This document shows positions 3,466-5,957 of a DNA stretch of 5,957 bases, piece by piece. Made by a program: the position numbers and the translations under genes. A model generated the notes under the pieces. The model was not told the origin of the DNA. It made no database searches and saw nothing but the letters and a program-made list of their open reading frames with translations. How positions within the stretch are numbered: the first letter of the stretch is position 1; each line of letters starts with the position of its first letter. Source of the stretch: a candidate division GN15 bacterium (lineage in GTDB: Bacteria > Zixibacteria > MSB-5A5 > GN15 > FEB-12); NCBI GenBank assembly GCA_014729205.1, contig WJKG01000298.1, positions 1 through 5,957 of the forward strand. The letters are read 5' to 3'.

Positions 3466-5957
3466 ATGAGTGACAGAACCTCATCTGTGATCCTGATTCT
3501 CCTTGCGGCCGCTGTAGTCGTGGGCGCCCTGCTGGGCCACTTCCTGCCGCAAACTATGCAAGATGCCGGCTTCATCGGCCGGCTAAGTGTCGATTTCCTT
3601 TATGTCCTTGTCATTCCCTTGGTGGTGGCCTCAATAGTGGTTGCCTCCGCCACCGGCAAACGTTCCTTCCCGCAGGGCAAAGTATTGGGCAACGCCGTTA
3701 TCATGTTTGCCTCGATTACTGTTATTGGAATCGTTATTGCCCTGGCCCTGGGCTTGATTGTCCAGCCCGGCGCTGGCGTTGACCTCAGCGGTGAATCGCT
3801 GCCGGACTACATGTCACCCCAGAGATCACCGGGCGTACCGATGCTCCTCGAGCGCATCTTTCCCAACTCGTTTGCCCAACTGTTTACCCCCGAGCACCTG
3901 TTGGGCCTGGTGTTGTTCTCGCTGTTCTTCGGACTGGTCCTGCGCCGACTGGGCCGACGTGCCAGAGCCGTCAATGACCTGATGCGCAGTCTGCGCGATG
4001 CCCTCCAGCGACTGGTTGGTGCTTACCTGTGGGTCCTGCCGATTGGCCTGCTATTCCTCGTTGGATCCGCCACCGCCGAAGTCGGTTTCACCGAACGACT
4101 CAGCCTGAAACTCGGCGCTTTCTCTCTCGCACTGGTCATCGGTCTGGTTGTTCAGGCGGCTATAGTGTTGCCGCTCATTGCCGCCTTCGTAGGCCGAACT
4201 AACCCCTGGTATCTGTTCCGCGACATGCTGCCGGCCCTGACTACCGCCCTCGGTACGGGATCGTCAACCGCCACCCTCCCGGTAACCCAGAGATACGCCA
4301 TGGACGATGCCGGTATCGAACGCAATACCGGCTCTCTTGTGCTGCCGCTCGGCGCTTTGGTAAACGTGTGTGGCACGGCCATGTTCGTGGCGCTGGGTGC
4401 GCTGTTCGTCATGCAGACTGCCAATGCTCCCATCAGTGTCATGAGCATGCTGCTGATAACTCTCGTCGCGCTGCTTGTCCCGGTGGGGCTGGTCGGCGTA
4501 CCAAGAGGAGCCCTGCTGGTACTCATGATTGCCCTGCAGATTGTCGACTTGCCATTGGCTGGATATGTCGGCCTTGGTCTGCTTGCCGCCTTTGCATGGC
4601 TCTTTGAACGACTGCAAACGGTTGTCGATGTCTGGGCCGATGTCGTCGCTGCCGCTACCGTGGCTCATCTCACCGGTACTGATCAACAGGTTGCCGGGAC
4701 GCGCGACAAACGACGTCAAAGTGACGACCGTCGTGACCAACGGGGCAAACCCGACCGAGGCAAGCCGCAGGATGCCCGGTCGCGTTCCCGCTCTCAATCG
4801 GACCGATCGGATCGACCCGAACGCGGTGGGCGAACCCGTGGTCGAAGAGACGATCGTCGCTCACGCGACACCGGTTCCGGGCGACGCCGCGATAAGCAGG
4901 AGAAGCCAGACAAATCACCGTTCTCGATCCCGATGTCGGAACGACGGAAAGACTATCTCGACACCGGCAGCTCCCAGTCCGACGATACCGGAAGCGATTC
5001 CAGGCAGTCATCACCTCGCCCCAAAGAGCAAGACAACGAACGCTCTGGTCGATCGTCAAGATCGCGGTCCGGTTCGCGTCCTGACTCCCGGCCAGACTCC
5101 CGGCCAGATTCACGCTCCGATTCACGCTCGGAAAGCCGCTCGGATCGACGTCGCGGCGAGCGACGCAGAAGCGAAAGCAGTCGTTCCGGTGGACGCGGCC
5201 AGGGAGGATCCGACCGCCGCCAGGGACGAGGCCGCCGACAAGATGACAGCCAGGATCGTTCCTCGCAGCCGGACCACAAAGCCAGGACCAATGATTCTCG
5301 GTCCAGTCAAAAACCGGAATCAAAACCGGTCTCCGAGCCGGAGAAGTCCACCGAGACTACCGAACCGGTCTCTGCTCGCAGTAAGGGACGGCTGACCGAT
5401 TTGACCGATGAAGCCATCGAACGCGAACGCGCCCGTGTCAACGCTCAGTTGGCTGCAATGCGCGCGGCGCTTGACAGCCAACAGCAAGACAGCCATGAAG
5501 AGGAACCATCGGAAGCTGAGCCCACACCCGATAGGCAAGAGCCCGAGGTAGAAAGCAGGCATCGCGAGGATCGCGAGTCACAGCAGGAGCGCGACGATGT
5601 TCATGTCGACTACGCTGGTTCCGGGAATGGCCGACACGGCTCTGCCAAAGACCTCGACCGGCAACCGGATCAGGACGAGGTCGACTCCGAGCCTTCACTG
5701 AAGACCGAGCACACAGAGCAACCGCAGGCTGATTCTCAAGACGAGCCCGAGCCCAGTTATGGACGTTCTCGAACACGTCGACGCTCGGCCCGGAGCGAGA
5801 CAGAGGAACCCGAAAGTCCGCAAGTGGCGCAGGAACTCGCCGATGCCGATGAGCAGCGTCCGCCCGATGATTCGCTGGCTTCGCGACTGGCCGTCAAAAT
5901 TGCTCAGCAATCGGGTGAACCCGAGCCGGGCGATGAGCCCGAACCGGAAGAAGATAC
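3466..5957 (+). CDS. Divergent DAACS-family symporter with giant disordered C-terminal tail, 3' partial
   Basis: A single open frame of at least 830 codons runs off the right edge. Residues 1-405 are a full-length dicarboxylate/amino acid:cation symporter (GltPh/EAAT fold) in the inner membrane: TM1 (~8-27), TM2 (~43-63, VIPLVV), TM3 (~73-102), TM4 (~141-163), TM5 (~188-207), TM6 (~212-243), re-entrant HP1 with TGSSTATLP (264-272), TM7 with PLGALVNVCGTA (294-305), HP2 with VGVPRGA, and TM8 with ERLQTVVDVWAD (381-392). Family members normally end at about 400-450 residues. Here the frame continues without stop or credible internal start into 425 or more residues of Arg/Ser/Asp- then Glu/Pro-rich low-complexity sequence, predicted cytoplasmic. 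Two hallmark residues differ: NMDGT is NVCGT, and the TM8 substrate-binding Arg is Gln384. The substrate is therefore unknown, probably not glutamate or aspartate. Start ATG 3466 has AAGGA twelve bases upstream; an ATG at 3456 is out of frame and stops after five codons. Confidence 0.88.
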   Translation, partial: MSDRTSSVILILLAAAVVVGALLGHFLPQTMQDAGFIGRLSVDFLYVLVIPLVVASIVVASATGKRSFPQGKVLGNAVIMFASITVIGIVIALALGLIVQPGAGVDLSGESLPDYMSPQRSPGVPMLLERIFPNSFAQLFTPEHLLGLVLFSLFFGLVLRRLGRRARAVNDLMRSLRDALQRLVGAYLWVLPIGLLFLVGSATAEVGFTERLSLKLGAFSLALVIGLVVQAAIVLPLIAAFVGRTNPWYLFRDMLPALTTALGTGSSTATLPVTQRYAMDDAGIERNTGSLVLPLGALVNVCGTAMFVALGALFVMQTANAPISVMSMLLITLVALLVPVGLVGVPRGALLVLMIALQIVDLPLAGYVGLGLLAAFAWLFERLQTVVDVWADVVAAATVAHLTGTDQQVAGTRDKRRQSDDRRDQRGKPDRGKPQDARSRSRSQSDRSDRPERGGRTRGRRDDRRSRDTGSGRRRDKQEKPDKSPFSIPMSERRKDYLDTGSSQSDDTGSDSRQSSPRPKEQDNERSGRSSRSRSGSRPDSRPDSRPDSRSDSRSESRSDRRRGERRRSESSRSGGRGQGGSDRRQGRGRRQDDSQDRSSQPDHKARTNDSRSSQKPESKPVSEPEKSTETTEPVSARSKGRLTDLTDEAIERERARVNAQLAAMRAALDSQQQDSHEEEPSEAEPTPDRQEPEVESRHREDRESQQERDDVHVDYAGSGNGRHGSAKDLDRQPDQDEVDSEPSLKTEHTEQPQADSQDEPEPSYGRSRTRRRSARSETEEPESPQVAQELADADEQRPPDDSLASRLAVKIAQQSGEPEPGDEPEPEED
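4681..5957 (+). other. Intrinsically disordered charged tail of the symporter
   Basis: Starting right after TM8 (residue 406 on), hydrophobic residues almost vanish. Residues 406-610 are Arg/Ser/Asp/Gly/Gln-rich, with SR, RD and RGRR clusters reminiscent in composition of RNase E tails or eukaryotic SR proteins (composition only, not homology). A less degenerate island, FSIPMSERRKDYLDTGS, begins at 486. Residues 646-669 (LTDEAIERERARVNAQLAAM, then RAAL) look like a charged amphipathic helix. From 680 to the window end the composition becomes acidic and proline-rich, with one basic interruption (GRSRTRRRSARS, 766-777) and a second short helix-like stretch, SLASRLAVKIAQQ (804-816). The frame stays open for about 1,280 bases. 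Confidence 0.8.
5077..5145 (+). repeat. 12-bp tandem repeat coding RPDS/RSDS/RSES
   Basis: Inside the symporter tail (residues 538-560), a four-residue unit R-[P/S]-[D/E]-S is repeated nearly six times: RPDS three times, RSDS, RSES, RSD. At DNA level the unit is 12 bp (type CGGCCAGACTCC), and neighbouring copies differ mainly at third codon positions. This indicates expansion by slippage or duplication followed by silent divergence. The unit alternates positive and negative charge like eukaryotic RS/RD-type repeats. Confidence 0.8.

Noticed and set aside
3126..3473. Plus-strand frame of 115 codons in the divergent intergenic region
   Set aside because: It is Arg-rich and random-looking with no domain, and its ATG sits beside the nested dyad without a ribosome-binding site. 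It overlaps the symporter start by a few bases, but nothing else supports it.
4953..5291. Minus-strand frame encoding SERE/SGRE repeats
   Set aside because: It is the antisense reading of the same 12-bp RPDS/RSDS repeat; it has no ribosome-binding site or domain.
4670..5323. Minus-strand frame of 217 codons opposite the tail
   Set aside because: It mixes Cys, Trp and Arg in a random-looking way with no domain, and lies opposite the well-supported plus frame.
4529..5395. Plus-strand frame of 288 codons overlapping the symporter tail
   Set aside because: It is offset by one base from the symporter frame and begins inside its transmembrane part. The first half translates to incoherent sequence. 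The symporter frame is continuous, so this is a by-product of low-complexity DNA.

Overview
The window comes from a moderately GC-rich, Gram-negative bacterium, probably chromosomal. An SPII-type lipoprotein and an ECF sigma factor of common Gram-negative style support this. The lineage cannot be fixed from sequence alone. The RarA and sigma-factor wording look more like FCB-group, Gemmatimonadota or deltaproteobacterial versions than E. coli ones, but that is an impression, not a search result. No mobile element, CRISPR array, tRNA or rRNA is visible.

Left two-thirds, all on the minus strand, in transcription order: rarA (replication-associated recombination AAA+ ATPase, ATG at 3071); a 98-residue GYD-domain protein (1601-1305); a 241-residue lipoprotein of unknown function (1209-484); a 35-codon single-TM small ORF (473-366); and an ECF sigma factor that leaves the window at base 1. 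The last three are tightly packed and could be one transcription unit. The small ORF ends in a GTGA overlap with the sigma-factor start. rarA has its own near-consensus sigma-70 promoter, placed so that its transcript would be almost or fully leaderless.

A divergent intergenic region (about 3108-3465) carries several inverted repeats but no convincing gene. To its right, one plus-strand reading frame runs from ATG 3466 to the window end without a stop, at least 830 codons. Its first ~405 residues are a complete, divergent transporter of the dicarboxylate/amino acid:cation symporter (DAACS, GltPh/EAAT-fold) family. The remaining 425 or more residues are a low-complexity, presumably disordered and cytoplasmic tail. 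The tail is first Arg/Ser/Asp-rich, with an RPDS/RSDS tandem repeat, and then acidic, with one short helical stretch. This transporter-plus-tail fusion is the most unusual thing here. The transporter also lacks key family residues (the NMDGT aspartate and the TM8 arginine), so its substrate and ion coupling are probably not those of a glutamate/aspartate carrier.
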